Positions 8,790 through 17,777 of a DNA stretch of 64,000 nucleotides are shown piece by piece. The notes under the pieces are model-generated. The model was given only the letters and a program-made list of their open reading frames with translations, had not been told where the DNA came from and searched no databases. The stretch is from Sphingomonas phyllosphaerae 5.2. GTDB taxonomy: Bacteria > Pseudomonadota > Alphaproteobacteria > Sphingomonadales > Sphingomonadaceae. A program made the translations under genes and the position numbers. Position 1 is the stretch's first letter, and the number at the start of each line of letters is the position of its first letter. The stretch covers positions 1,956,501-2,020,500 of the forward strand of contig NZ_ATTI01000001.1 of NCBI RefSeq assembly GCF_000419605.1, given 5' to 3'.

Positions 8790-9731
8790 TCAACGATAGG
8801 CGCGGCCGGACTGGATCAGACGCTGCCGCGCGGTGTTGCCCGGGACCGCGATGTGCGTGGCCGGATCATATTCCTTGCCGATGCCGGGCGCGCCGTCCGG
8901 CACCCAGATTTCGACGACCGTGTTCGTATAGCCGCTCGGCAGATACCGGATCCAATAGCCGTCCGGGTGGTGGCTCCAGCGGCCGTTCGGCACCTCGACG
9001 CTGCCGGCGCCGAGCGGCGCCATCCCGGCGAGCACGGCGACCTGCTCAAGCTCGGCATAGCTGGTGCCCGGGGTGCCGAGCATCCGCCGCAGATCGGCTT
9101 CGGCCTGAAGGACCGAGCGCACCTCGCGCGGAAGATTGTCGGCGATCGGGCCTGCCGACAGCATATCGACGACGCTGCGGTTGAGTCCGGCGAGTTGCTT
9201 GGGCGTCATCAACTGCGCGGCGGCGACCCGCTGTTCGTTCGACAGGTTCTCGATCCTGGCGCGCGCCAGGATCGCCCAGAGCAACGCCTGGATCGTGTGC
9301 TGATCGATTTCCGGGTGCCGTACCGAGTTCTGAACGATCGTGATAACCGCATCGCGCGCGGCGCCTAGTGGCGGGGCATAGAGATAGCCGTCGCCGCCAC
9401 CGGGGCCGTGGGTGCCCGCGTGGAGGCAATAGCTCTGGTCGTGGAAGCCGAAATAGCCGGCTTGCAGGAGGAACCCACCGTTCGGCGTCCGCTGCAATTG
9501 GGCGAGGTCGCGCCTGGGCGTGGGCGGCGTGAAGCCGTCCTGGCCGGGATCGGCCCAACGCGCGTCGGCGATGCTGGTGGAGATCGGCTCCTTACGGAAG
9601 CTCGGCAAGGTGACGCCGGCCCGCTTGACCAGCCCGCCGACCAGCCCGCCAAACTGCGCATCCGCGGTGCCTGCGCTGGCCACAAGCGCCGCCGAAGCCA
9701 TTGCCATCGCTACCCATTTGCGCATCGTCAT
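8790..9731 (-). CDS. Secreted protein of unknown function
   Basis: 313-residue protein with a clear signal peptide (MTMRKWVAMAMASAALVAS...ADA). I do not recognise the family. Visible features are a single YCLHAGTHGPGGGDGYLY segment near residue 100, rich in Gly and aromatics, and a helical middle part (HTIQALLWAILARARIENLS, QLMTPKQLAGLN). Near the C-terminus is a WSHHPDGYWIRYLPSGYTNT block that looks like a beta-rich domain. It ends with a hydrophilic tail. A second ATG two codons into the protein (9725) is an alternative start. It sits alone between a TonB receptor and the DUF3253 gene, all on the same strand, with more than 100 bp on each side. A periplasmic or outer-membrane-associated role is inferred from the signal only. 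Confidence 0.75.
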   Translation of the reverse strand: MTMRKWVAMAMASAALVASAGTADAQFGGLVGGLVKRAGVTLPSFRKEPISTSIADARWADPGQDGFTPPTPRRDLAQLQRTPNGGFLLQAGYFGFHDQSYCLHAGTHGPGGGDGYLYAPPLGAARDAVITIVQNSVRHPEIDQHTIQALLWAILARARIENLSNEQRVAAAQLMTPKQLAGLNRSVVDMLSAGPIADNLPREVRSVLQAEADLRRMLGTPGTSYAELEQVAVLAGMAPLGAGSVEVPNGRWSHHPDGYWIRYLPSGYTNTVVEIWVPDGAPGIGKEYDPATHIAVPGNTARQRLIQSGRAYR

Positions 9732-9837
9732 GCCGATCCCCCGATTGTTTACGGGCGGGTCGTAACGCTGTCGCATCGATGTGGGAAGTGATGATATCGG
9801 GCTGTCGAAGGCGTCGGTGGGGTGGCATTGCCGACCG

Positions 9838-10083
9838 TCAGTCGGGCGACGCGGTGCCGATCCGATAGGGCCCGCTGCGCGTCGCGAGCGGCTTGCCTTT
9901 CCAGCTCAACCGTATGATGCCTTCGTCGCGCAGGCGATCGACTGCGGCATGCACCACTGGCATCGCCGCGCGCCAGTTCGCGCCCGGCGCCAACGCCCGG
10001 GCAACTTCGCTGGGGCAGATCGTGGCCTCGCGCGCGCGTCGTGCAAGCAACATGAGTGTCATGGCGCGCGCGTCCGCGGTCAC
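9838..10083 (-). CDS. DUF3253 protein (winged-helix-like)
   Basis: 81-residue protein of the DUF3253 family. The diagnostic segment is REATICPSEVARALAPG followed by WRAAMPVVHAAVDRLRDEG and IRLSWKGKPL, with a GPYRIG end. The spacing of helices suggests a small winged-helix fold. Function is unknown. I start it at a GTG that overlaps the stop of the preceding UVR-motif gene by four bases (GTGA), which explains why no ATG is near the domain start. The same frame stays open far upstream but reads as shadow of the UVR gene. Coupled expression with the UVR-motif protein is likely. Confidence 0.78.
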   Translation of the reverse strand: MTADARAMTLMLLARRAREATICPSEVARALAPGANWRAAMPVVHAAVDRLRDEGIIRLSWKGKPLATRSGPYRIGTASPD

Positions 10084-10370
10084 GGCCTGGAGCGGCGTGA
10101 ACGTGTCGAACCACCAGACGTCATCGGGTCCGGCCGCGGCGGCGGTTTCCAGCCGGCAGGTGGGGTCACCTGCTGTTGGCTGGTGCCAAGCCCCATCGCG
10201 CCGGGTTGCTGGCGTTTGAGCCCGGCGAACTCGGCGCGTCCGGCTTCCTCGGCAGTGGCGCCGCCGCGGATCATGCCGATCATGTCGCGCAGGCGCCGGG
10301 CCTCCTCGAAATCCAGCGCGCTCGCGGCGGCTTCCATCTTCTCGCGCAGGCTTTCGATCGACTCGGTCAT
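10080..10370 (-). CDS. UvrB/UvrC (UVR) motif protein
   Basis: 96-residue protein. The N-terminal 35 residues (SLREKMEAAASALDFEEARRLRDMI) are a UVR motif, the helical hairpin used for UvrB-UvrC contact. The rest is a low-complexity tail with PGAMGLGTSQQ and WKPPPRPDP, typical of small sphingomonad UVR-domain proteins. It has none of the nuclease or helicase domains of UvrB/UvrC, so it is not a repair enzyme by itself. Its stop overlaps the GTG of the DUF3253 gene. A link to stress or DNA damage is an inference from the motif. Confidence 0.8.
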   Translation of the reverse strand: MTESIESLREKMEAAASALDFEEARRLRDMIGMIRGGATAEEAGRAEFAGLKRQQPGAMGLGTSQQQVTPPAGWKPPPRPDPMTSGGSTRSRRSRP

Positions 10371-10431
10371 GATGCGTCAACGCACGATCAGCACTTCGGG
10401 AGGCGTCGCGCCGGGTCCGGCCCGCCGCTTT

Positions 10432-12540
10432 TCAGAAATGCGCGTTGAGCGAGGCGCGGATCGTTCTCGGTGCACCGGGATAGATCCAGAGCGAATTATA
10501 CGAACTCTGCGCATAGCGTTCGTCCAAGAGGTTATCGACCTCGGCCCGGAACGTCAGCGCCGCGAGCAGCGGGATCTCCGCGGCGGCCTTCACCTTCACA
10601 TAGGCGGGCAGGATGAGCCCGCTGGCATCGGTCGCGCCGGAGCGCCGGCCGACATAGGCGACGCCACCGCTGAGCAGCCAGTCTCCACCGGCGCCGGCAT
10701 CGAAGCGGTGCACGACGAACGCGGTCCCGGAATGATCAGGCACGTTGAGCGCGAGCGGCGTGGCGAACGTGCGGTCGTCGTTGCGCGCCCTCGTCCAGGC
10801 GTAGTTGACGACCGCCTGCCAGCGGCGCGCCAGCCGCAGCGAGGCGTCGAACTCGATTCCGCGACTGGTCAGCGAGCCGACCGGGGCAAGGAAGTTGACG
10901 TCTCCGGGATCGGTGGTGAGCACGTTGCGCTTGCGGATGTCGAACCAGGTGAGCCCGACATCGACGCCGCGCCACCGCCCCGCCGCTCCGATCTCGTAGC
11001 CTTGCCCCTGTTCGGGCGCGAAGGCGACGCCCCCTGCCCCGCTGCCTGAATTGAGCTGGAAGGATTCACCCCAATTCGCATGAACCGCGACAGCGTCGCT
11101 CACCGCATAGCGCGCGCCGAGCCGAAACTTGACGGGCCGTCCCGTGGCGACGGTGGTCGCCTCGACCAGGTTGCGCGTAAGTTGCTGGCGATAGGCGTCG
11201 AAACGAACCCCGCCGACCACCTCCAGGCGCTCGTTCAACGCCCAGCTGTCCTGCGCGTAGATCGACAGGGCACGGCGTGTCTCGCGTTGGTCGAGATTGG
11301 GGAGCAGCGGCAAGGCCTGCGCGATGCCATAAACGGGCGCGAGCACGTCGATCGCATAGGGGTTCGCCGCGGTCGGGTTCCGGCGGTTGAGCAGCTCGAG
11401 ATAGTCGAGCGTATAACCCTTGATGCCGATGCTGGGGCGATGGGTGCCGAGTGCCTGGACCTCGCCGCGCAGTTCGAGGCGCGCCGAAAGGTCTTCCACC
11501 TCATAGCCGCGCTCGCGGCGCTGCCGCCACAGCGTGCGCCCGTCGACGAGCCGCGACTGGTCGGCCGAGAAGCCGCGCAAGGTGCCGGAGCGATAGGCGA
11601 CACCGCCGACGAGCGACCAGATCCCGCCGAGCGTCGCCTCCCCCGTGAGTTGGTGCAGCGTGTCGCGCGCGCGCGTCGCACCGTTCGAGGGCTCGCCGAG
11701 ATAGCGTGACCCCGGGAGCGCGAGCGGATCGCCGGCGATCGCCGCAACCCCGCGGTCGAACGGCGCATCATAGGCGATGTGCTGCGCGAGGTAGGTGACC
11801 TGCACCGCATCGGACGGGCGAAAGGTGAGCGAGGGCGAGAAGACGCGGCGCTTGAGCGTCACGAAGTCGCGATAGCCGTCACTGTCCTCAGCCGCGACCA
11901 CGACCCGTGCGGCGACGCGATCGGTGAGTGGCCCGGTGGCGTCGAGTTCGATGCGGCGCGTGTCGAACGAGCCATAGAGCAGCGACGCCGAGGCCTGAGC
12001 GTCGAAGCGCGGCGTCTTGCTGACCATGTTGACGCGCCCCGCGGGATCGATGTCGCCGAACACGGCGCCGGCCGGGCCTTTCAGTATCTCGATCCGCTCG
12101 ATGGTGGCGGGGTCACGCGCGGGCGCGCTGCCGCGGTTGGCGACGAAGCCGTCGACGTAATATTCGCCGCCGCCGTCGGCGGTGCTCAGGAAACCGCGGA
12201 TCGCGAAATTGTCCGCGAAGCCGCCGCGGTTGTTCTGCTGGCTGCTCCCGCTCACCAGGTCGAGCGCGTCGCTGAGGCGATAGGTGCCGGCGGCGCGCAG
12301 GATATCCTGCTCCAGCGAGCGGCTGGATTGCGACATGACGTCGGTGGCGCGATCCGACGAACGCGTCGCATCGCGCGTCGTGCGCGTGCCGAGCACGACG
12401 ATATCGCTACGCCCCGCAGGCTCTTCCGCCTCCTGCGCCGCGGCGGGCGGGACGATGATGCCGAGCGCTCCCACAAGACAGAGGGACACCTTGCCCACCG
12501 GCAACCTCAACGCAGCGCGCAACGACGAAAGCGACAACAT
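10432..12540 (-). CDS. TonB-dependent siderophore receptor
   Basis: 702-residue outer-membrane receptor of the siderophore (FhuA/FpvA-like) group. It has a signal peptide (to about residue 35, PPAAAQ), then SDIVVLGTRTTRD as the TonB-box region. The plug has IRGFLSTADGGGEYYVDGF, PATIERIEILKGPAGAVFGDIDPAGRVNMVSK, characteristic of TonB-siderophore receptors, and a 22-strand barrel ends in IYPGAPRTIRASLNAHF. There is no N-terminal STN signalling domain, so it is not a sigma-regulator-linked transducer. Iron control is expected, but I see no convincing Fur box. A dyad covering the start codon is listed separately. Confidence 0.93.
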   Translation of the reverse strand: MLSLSSLRAALRLPVGKVSLCLVGALGIIVPPAAAQEAEEPAGRSDIVVLGTRTTRDATRSSDRATDVMSQSSRSLEQDILRAAGTYRLSDALDLVSGSSQQNNRGGFADNFAIRGFLSTADGGGEYYVDGFVANRGSAPARDPATIERIEILKGPAGAVFGDIDPAGRVNMVSKTPRFDAQASASLLYGSFDTRRIELDATGPLTDRVAARVVVAAEDSDGYRDFVTLKRRVFSPSLTFRPSDAVQVTYLAQHIAYDAPFDRGVAAIAGDPLALPGSRYLGEPSNGATRARDTLHQLTGEATLGGIWSLVGGVAYRSGTLRGFSADQSRLVDGRTLWRQRRERGYEVEDLSARLELRGEVQALGTHRPSIGIKGYTLDYLELLNRRNPTAANPYAIDVLAPVYGIAQALPLLPNLDQRETRRALSIYAQDSWALNERLEVVGGVRFDAYRQQLTRNLVEATTVATGRPVKFRLGARYAVSDAVAVHANWGESFQLNSGSGAGGVAFAPEQGQGYEIGAAGRWRGVDVGLTWFDIRKRNVLTTDPGDVNFLAPVGSLTSRGIEFDASLRLARRWQAVVNYAWTRARNDDRTFATPLALNVPDHSGTAFVVHRFDAGAGGDWLLSGGVAYVGRRSGATDASGLILPAYVKVKAAAEIPLLAALTFRAEVDNLLDERYAQSSYNSLWIYPGAPRTIRASLNAHF

Positions 12541-12574
12541 ACTTCCTTACGATCAGACGTGATGATATGTTGTC
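12533..12574. promoter_or_regulatory. Inverted repeat spanning the start of the siderophore receptor
   Basis: GACAACATA (12533-12541) and TATGTTGTC (12566-12574) form a perfect 9-bp inverted repeat with a 24-bp spacer. One arm contains the receptor's ATG and second codon; the spacer contains the AGGAAG ribosome-binding region. It could be an operator dyad or an mRNA hairpin masking the start. No function is shown by sequence alone. Confidence 0.35.
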
Positions 12575-12841
12575 ACCTACCGTCGCGAGACCAGTACCGC
12601 AAGCTGCTGAACGCGGTAGCACAAATACGATGCGCGACCGTACAGACTGCGCCGCAGCCGGCCGCCGCCCGCCGACGAACGAGGACGCGGCGATGCTTCG
12701 GGCACGTCGCGCGCGGGCTCGGCGGCGGCCGATCCGCGCGCCGAAATCGCTGCGTTGCGGCCAGGCGACGGTCTCGCATCGGCCGTTTCGCAGCGGAGCG
12801 ACGTCGTCGTGCGTTAGAGATTCAGGAGAAGGAGAGGTCGG
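12575..12841. other. Intergenic region, no gene seen
   Basis: The divergent gap between the siderophore receptor and the small 12842 gene (301 bp from 12541). Open frames here have shadow-like Arg-rich composition and no family match. It must hold both promoters; I see no clear -35/-10 pair. A GGAGAAGGAGAGG purine tract just before 12842 is that gene's ribosome-binding site. Confidence 0.5.
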
Positions 12842-13147
12842 ATGAACTCTATCGACAAGCAAAAGCGTCTGCACTTCGACGTCGTGAACGTCGGACTGCG
12901 TGCACAGGCGACCGCCGTCGGGCTGGTACGCCTGTGCGTCGAATTGCGGGACGCCGGCGTGCTGCACGAGACGGCGCTCACCCGGATCAAGGATGCGATC
13001 GCCGACGAGGTGTCGGTCGCCGGACCGCGGCGCAATGCGCAAGAATATCGGCTTGAGGTGCGGGAGCGGCTCGATCAACTCTTCGCGGGCGAGAAGAAGG
13101 TCGGATCGGCGGAGGCGCTTTCGTTCGGCGACAAGCCCGAGCCATAA
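12842..13147 (+). CDS. Small conserved-looking protein of unknown function
   Basis: 101-residue soluble protein with no signal peptide or membrane segment. It is mostly helical by appearance: DVVNVGLRAQATAVGLVRLCVELRDAGVLHETALTRIKDAI, then YRLEVRERLDQLFAGEK. An excellent ribosome-binding site (AGGAGAAGGAGAGG) is 3-5 bases upstream of ATG and codon use is normal for the region, so I consider it real. I do not recognise the family. It precedes a DUF885 enzyme gene by about 50 bp and could be cotranscribed. Confidence 0.68.
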   Translation: MNSIDKQKRLHFDVVNVGLRAQATAVGLVRLCVELRDAGVLHETALTRIKDAIADEVSVAGPRRNAQEYRLEVRERLDQLFAGEKKVGSAEALSFGDKPEP

Positions 13148-13195
13148 GCTACGGCGTCATTTGACCTCATGCGGTGCGGGGGTCATCTAAGGCGG

Positions 13196-15028
13196 ATGAC
13201 CATGCTCGTCTCCCGCCGCAACACCCTGGCCGGCGCCGTTGCGCTCGCCGCCACGCCTGCTGCACGCGCAGCGGCACCCGCCAGTGACGCGAAGGCGCTG
13301 CTGGACAGCATTGCGTGGCGACTACTCCCGCTCATCCCCGAGCGTGCGACCACGCTGGGTGTGGATGACGGCGTACATGCCGGGTTGCGGCGAACGCTGG
13401 AGGACCGCTCGCCGGCGGGCATCGCAGGGCGGCAGCGCTTTCTTGCCGAGGCGCTCGCGGAACTCAGGCGGCTTCCCCGCGGCGGGCTCGACGCCTCGAC
13501 AGCAACCAGCGTCGCCGTGGTGGAGACCGCCTTCCAGACTGCGCTCGATGGCATGGCACTCCCATACGGCGTCGCGACGATCGGCGACTGGCGCAACACG
13601 CCCTATGCGGTCGTTCAGAACGTCGGGTCGTGGCTCGACGTGCCGCAATTGCTCGACGGCGACCAGCCGGTCCGCGACGTGGCCGACGCCGAAGCCTATC
13701 TCGCCCGCCTCGCCGCGATGCCGGCGCAGCTCGATGGCGAGACGGTCCGCGTCCGGCAGGCGCGCGAACAGGGGCTCGTCCCGCCATCCTTCCTGCTCGA
13801 CAAGACCATCGCCGGGATGACACGCACGCTGGCGGAGGCCGCCAGCCAGGATGGCCCGCTGCTCGGTCCGCTCGCGCGGAAGGCGACCGCGGTTCCTGGC
13901 GACTGGACCGCACGTGCGGCCGGCATCGTCCGGTCGGCAATCGTCCCGGCGCTGACGCGACAGCTCGCCGAACTGCGCGCCGGACGCGCCGTGGCGACCC
14001 AGGCCGCCGGCCTCGGTACGCGTCCGCGCGGAGCGGAATGGTATGCGTGGGGACTGCGGGCGGGCACCACGACGCGCCGCAGCGCCGCCGACCTGCACGC
14101 CATGGGTCGCGCGCGGCTTGCCGACCTGCAGGCGCAGATGGACACGATCCTCCGCAAGGAAGGGCTGACGCAAGGCAGCGTCGCGGAACGCACGATCGCC
14201 TACCAGCGTCGCACGGGCATCGGCTTCCCGGACGGGGACGAAGGCCGGCGGCAGATCGTCGCCTATATGCAGGGCCGCATCGATGCGATCCGGCCGCGGC
14301 TGCCGCAGGCGTTCCGGCGCCTTGCGCGCGGCAATCTCGAGATCCGGCGAATGCCACTGGCGCAGGAGCCGGGGGCGCCGGCCGCATATGGCGGTCCGGG
14401 CACGATCGACGGGCGCGTGCCGGGCAAGGTGTGGGTCAACCTCGGCGATCCCTCGATCCACAATCGCGTGACGATCCCCGATCTGGTCTACCACGAGGGT
14501 ATACCCGGTCACGTGTGGCAGGGCGAATATGCGCAGCAACTGCCGCTGATCCGCTCGATCCTGGCGTTCAATGCCTATTCCGAGGGATGGGCGCTGTACG
14601 CGGAGCAGCTGGCCGACGAGCTCGGCATGTACGAGGGCGATGCCGCAGGGCGGCTGGGCTATCTGATGGGGCTGGCATGGCGCGCGGTGCGGCTGATCGT
14701 CGACACCGGCATCCACGCGATCGGCTGGTCGCGTGACAAGGCGCTCGCGGAATTCGTCGCCGCCACCGGCCTGCCGCGCAGCAACGCCGAGAGCGAGGTC
14801 GATCGCTATTGCGCATGGCCCGGCCAGGCGTGCGGCTACGAGGTCGGCCGTGCCGAGATCGTAGCACAGCGACGCCGGGCGCAGGCGGCGCTGGGCGCAC
14901 GCTACGACCTGCGCGATTTCGATCAGGCGGTGGTCGACGGCGGAAACGTGCCGTTGAACGTGCTGGCGGAGAAGGTGTCGCGGTACATCGACGGCAGCCA
15001 TGGAGGGGCTGTCATCCCGGCGTCGTAA
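13196..15028 (+). CDS. DUF885 family peptidase-like protein, exported
   Basis: 610-residue DUF885 protein, a gluzincin-like family of putative metallopeptidases. The zinc-binding signature HEGIPGH is at residues 433-439, followed by an SEGWALYAEQLADELG block, which supplies the downstream ligand Glu in related enzymes. The C-terminal GQACGYEVGRAEI-xxx region is also typical. The N-terminus SRRNTLAGAVALAATPAARA has a twin-arginine, Tat-like signal, so it is probably periplasmic. The start was taken at MTMLVSRR just before the signal; a nine-codon extension is possible. A TonB receptor gene follows 82 bp downstream on the same strand, so oligopeptide uptake may be a shared theme, but that is inference. 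Confidence 0.86.
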   Translation: MTMLVSRRNTLAGAVALAATPAARAAAPASDAKALLDSIAWRLLPLIPERATTLGVDDGVHAGLRRTLEDRSPAGIAGRQRFLAEALAELRRLPRGGLDASTATSVAVVETAFQTALDGMALPYGVATIGDWRNTPYAVVQNVGSWLDVPQLLDGDQPVRDVADAEAYLARLAAMPAQLDGETVRVRQAREQGLVPPSFLLDKTIAGMTRTLAEAASQDGPLLGPLARKATAVPGDWTARAAGIVRSAIVPALTRQLAELRAGRAVATQAAGLGTRPRGAEWYAWGLRAGTTTRRSAADLHAMGRARLADLQAQMDTILRKEGLTQGSVAERTIAYQRRTGIGFPDGDEGRRQIVAYMQGRIDAIRPRLPQAFRRLARGNLEIRRMPLAQEPGAPAAYGGPGTIDGRVPGKVWVNLGDPSIHNRVTIPDLVYHEGIPGHVWQGEYAQQLPLIRSILAFNAYSEGWALYAEQLADELGMYEGDAAGRLGYLMGLAWRAVRLIVDTGIHAIGWSRDKALAEFVAATGLPRSNAESEVDRYCAWPGQACGYEVGRAEIVAQRRRAQAALGARYDLRDFDQAVVDGGNVPLNVLAEKVSRYIDGSHGGAVIPAS

Positions 15029-15110
15029 AAGCATCGCCGAATCGAAACGGACCGCTCCTAAGCGAGCCCCGGCACAACGACACATAACGTCCGCCGGGGA
15101 AATACATCAG

Positions 15111-17777
15111 ATGTTTAGCCGTAACCGCCTGTTTCGGGCGACGATGACGCTCATGCTTTCGACTGCCGGCGCCGCCGTGGCGCAGGCGCAAACGACCGTC
15201 GCTCCGCCGGCCACCGATGCTGCGACGTCGCCCGGCGACGAGGGCGAGGAGGTGGTCGTCAACGGCACCTACGCGCGCAGCCTGGCGGCGGGGATCGAGA
15301 CCAAGCGCCGGGCGAGCTACGGCGTCGATTCGATCAGTTCGACGGACATCGGCAAGTTCCCGACCCAGAACGTCGCCGAGGCGTTGCAGCTCGTGCCCGG
15401 CGTGGCGATCACCCGGCCGCGCGGCGAAGGACTATATGTCAGCGTGCGTGGTTTGGGGCCGCAGTTCCAGAGCACGCTGATGAACGGCCGCACCGTCGCG
15501 CTCAACGACCTGATCGAGAATGGTGGCGCCGCCGGCCGGCAGTTCCGCTTCGAGATGCTGCCCGCGGAGTTCACCTCCAGCATCGACGTGGTCAAGACGC
15601 CGACCGCCGACATGACCGAAGGCGCGCTGGGCGGCAATATCGACGTCAAGACGTTTCACCCGCTTGAAGTGGGCAACAAGACGACGGTCAACCTGCGAGG
15701 GACCTACACGTCGCAGACGAAGGACGTGCGCCCGAACGTCACCGTGCTGACCAGCTCGAAGAACGCCGATGACACGTTCGGCATCCTCGCCGGTGCGCAA
15801 TATTGGGGCAAGACGGTCCGCAACGATCGCTTCATGAACTTCGGCTGGTTGCTCGATCGCTATACCGCCGCGGACAAGGGCGGTGTTCCGACAGGCCTCT
15901 ACTCGCCGACCCGCACGCGTCCGACGGTCGAGACCGAGGATCGCAAGCGCGTTTCCGGCATCGTCTCGGCACAATGGCAGCCGACGCCGGACCTCCTGAC
16001 CACACTCGACGTCGTCGCGACGCGGCTCGACGTCGCCTACGACGAGTTCGGGCTCGACATCTATCCCGACGACGGTGGCGTGAACGGCGGTCCGGCGGCG
16101 CAGATCCAGCCGGGCTATACCGTCACCGGTGACACGATCACGCGTGCGACGATCAACAACGTCCGCTTCATGGCGTCGCGCGAATACAGCCTCAACCGCC
16201 ATGACCTGCTCACCGTCGGGTTGAAGCAGACGTGGGATCCGGATCGCTGGCATCTCGCCGCCAACGTCAACTGGTCGGCCGCGCACAGTTATCACCCCGA
16301 TTACCAGACCGGGACGGTACGTAGCCGCGCCTATTTCGTGGCGCCGCTTACGTATGACGCGCGTGGCGGCTACAAGACGCTGCCGACGCTGACCACGCCG
16401 GTCGACGCCTCCAATCCGGCGAATTACAAGCTGTTCCAGTTCAACATCGCGCCCAAGGACAGCAAGGACTGGGACTTCTACTCGCGCCTCGACCTCGGCT
16501 ACGACGTGGGCGGCTTCCTGTCGAAGCTGGCGGCAGGCGGCGAATACCACTGGCGCAAGCGCGACTATTTCCGCCGCGACTTCATCGTCAATCCCGCCGC
16601 CACTGCGACGCTGACCGGACTGGGAGCAGGCGCGTACCAGCAGCTGCCATACGACGACTTTCTTGCGGGGGTGGACGGTGACGTGTTCCGCAACTGGCTG
16701 GTGCCGACAACGCCCGCCTATGTCGGCAATTTCTTCACGCCCGCGGTTGCCGCAGCGCCGCTGACTGCCGCCGACCTGCGTTCGTCGTTCATCGTTTCGG
16801 AGAAGATCGCCGGCGGCTACGTTCGCGCCGATTACCGGTTCGATGCCGGCACCGTTGCGGTCAACGGCAATATCGGCGTGCGTTACGTCCATACCGATCA
16901 GGTGGCGAGCGGCACGCTGACCACCGGCAACGCCGCGACCCCGGTCAGCTATCCCAAGACGTTCGACAATGTCCTGCCCAGCTTCAACCTGCGCGCCGAC
17001 CTGACGCCGAAGCTGGTCGGCCGGCTCGCGGCCAGCCGCGTGCTGACCCGCCCGAATGTCACCGATACCGCGCCGCGGATCACGGTCTCGACCGATGCGC
17101 CGACCGCCGGCGGCGGCAATCCGCAGCTGGTGCCGTTCCTCGCCACCCAGTTCGACGGGTCGCTCGAATGGTATTTCGCGCCGTCCGGCATGTTGTCGGG
17201 CGCCCTCTTCTACAAGGCGATGGACGATTACATCACGCAGTCGAATACCGAGATCAACATCCCCGGCCGCGGAATCGTGCGGCTGTCCAGCTCCGTCAAC
17301 GGCGGCAATGCCAAGGTGTATGGCGCCGAGGCGGCCTACAGCCAGGTCTTCACCTTCCTGCCGGCGCCGTTCGACGGCTTCGGAGTGCAGGGTAGCTACA
17401 CCCATACGGAGGTGCAGGCGGATTACACCGCCGGCTCGCGCGAGATCAGGGACCAACTGATCGGGCTGTCTAAGAACAGCTTCAATCTGGTCGGCTTCTA
17501 CGACAAGGGCCCGCTGTCGGCGCGTTTGTCATACGTCTGGCGCGACAAATACCTGTCCGGCACTGGCAGCACGGTGCAGGCCCCGACCTATGTCGCGGCG
17601 TTCGGCTCGCTCGACGGGCAGCTCTCGGTGCGCGCCACCGACAATCTGACGCTCAGCCTTGAAGGCATCAACATCGCGGGCGCGCGCCAGAACACATATA
17701 ACGACAACGACATCCGCTTCGGCGAGATCAACTATTACGGCCGGACGATCCTGTTCGGCGTCCGGGCGGAGTTCTGA
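15111..17777 (+). CDS. TonB-dependent receptor coupled to a phospholipase C
   Basis: 888-residue outer-membrane receptor of the large Caulobacter/sphingomonad group. It has a signal peptide (to AVAQAQ, about 30), EEVVVNGTYARSLAAGIETKR as TonB-box region, STDIGKFPTQNVAEALQLVPGVAI and VSVRGLGPQFQSTLMNGR as plug blocks, and a barrel ending in YYGRTILFGVRAEF. The start MFSRNRLFRATM lies at the signal peptide; the upstream in-frame part overlaps the end of the DUF885 gene. Its stop overlaps the phospholipase start by one base (TGATG). That tight coupling suggests a ligand related to the phospholipase product, for example an inositol or glycerol phosphate compound; this is inference. Confidence 0.92.
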   Translation: MFSRNRLFRATMTLMLSTAGAAVAQAQTTVAPPATDAATSPGDEGEEVVVNGTYARSLAAGIETKRRASYGVDSISSTDIGKFPTQNVAEALQLVPGVAITRPRGEGLYVSVRGLGPQFQSTLMNGRTVALNDLIENGGAAGRQFRFEMLPAEFTSSIDVVKTPTADMTEGALGGNIDVKTFHPLEVGNKTTVNLRGTYTSQTKDVRPNVTVLTSSKNADDTFGILAGAQYWGKTVRNDRFMNFGWLLDRYTAADKGGVPTGLYSPTRTRPTVETEDRKRVSGIVSAQWQPTPDLLTTLDVVATRLDVAYDEFGLDIYPDDGGVNGGPAAQIQPGYTVTGDTITRATINNVRFMASREYSLNRHDLLTVGLKQTWDPDRWHLAANVNWSAAHSYHPDYQTGTVRSRAYFVAPLTYDARGGYKTLPTLTTPVDASNPANYKLFQFNIAPKDSKDWDFYSRLDLGYDVGGFLSKLAAGGEYHWRKRDYFRRDFIVNPAATATLTGLGAGAYQQLPYDDFLAGVDGDVFRNWLVPTTPAYVGNFFTPAVAAAPLTAADLRSSFIVSEKIAGGYVRADYRFDAGTVAVNGNIGVRYVHTDQVASGTLTTGNAATPVSYPKTFDNVLPSFNLRADLTPKLVGRLAASRVLTRPNVTDTAPRITVSTDAPTAGGGNPQLVPFLATQFDGSLEWYFAPSGMLSGALFYKAMDDYITQSNTEINIPGRGIVRLSSSVNGGNAKVYGAEAAYSQVFTFLPAPFDGFGVQGSYTHTEVQADYTAGSREIRDQLIGLSKNSFNLVGFYDKGPLSARLSYVWRDKYLSGTGSTVQAPTYVAAFGSLDGQLSVRATDNLTLSLEGINIAGARQNTYNDNDIRFGEINYYGRTILFGVRAEF

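Noticed and set aside
9838..10380. Single 180-codon gene covering DUF3253
   Set aside because: Its N-terminal 98 codons overlap the UVR-motif gene in another frame and look like shadow; a GTG overlapping the UVR stop gives the proper domain start.
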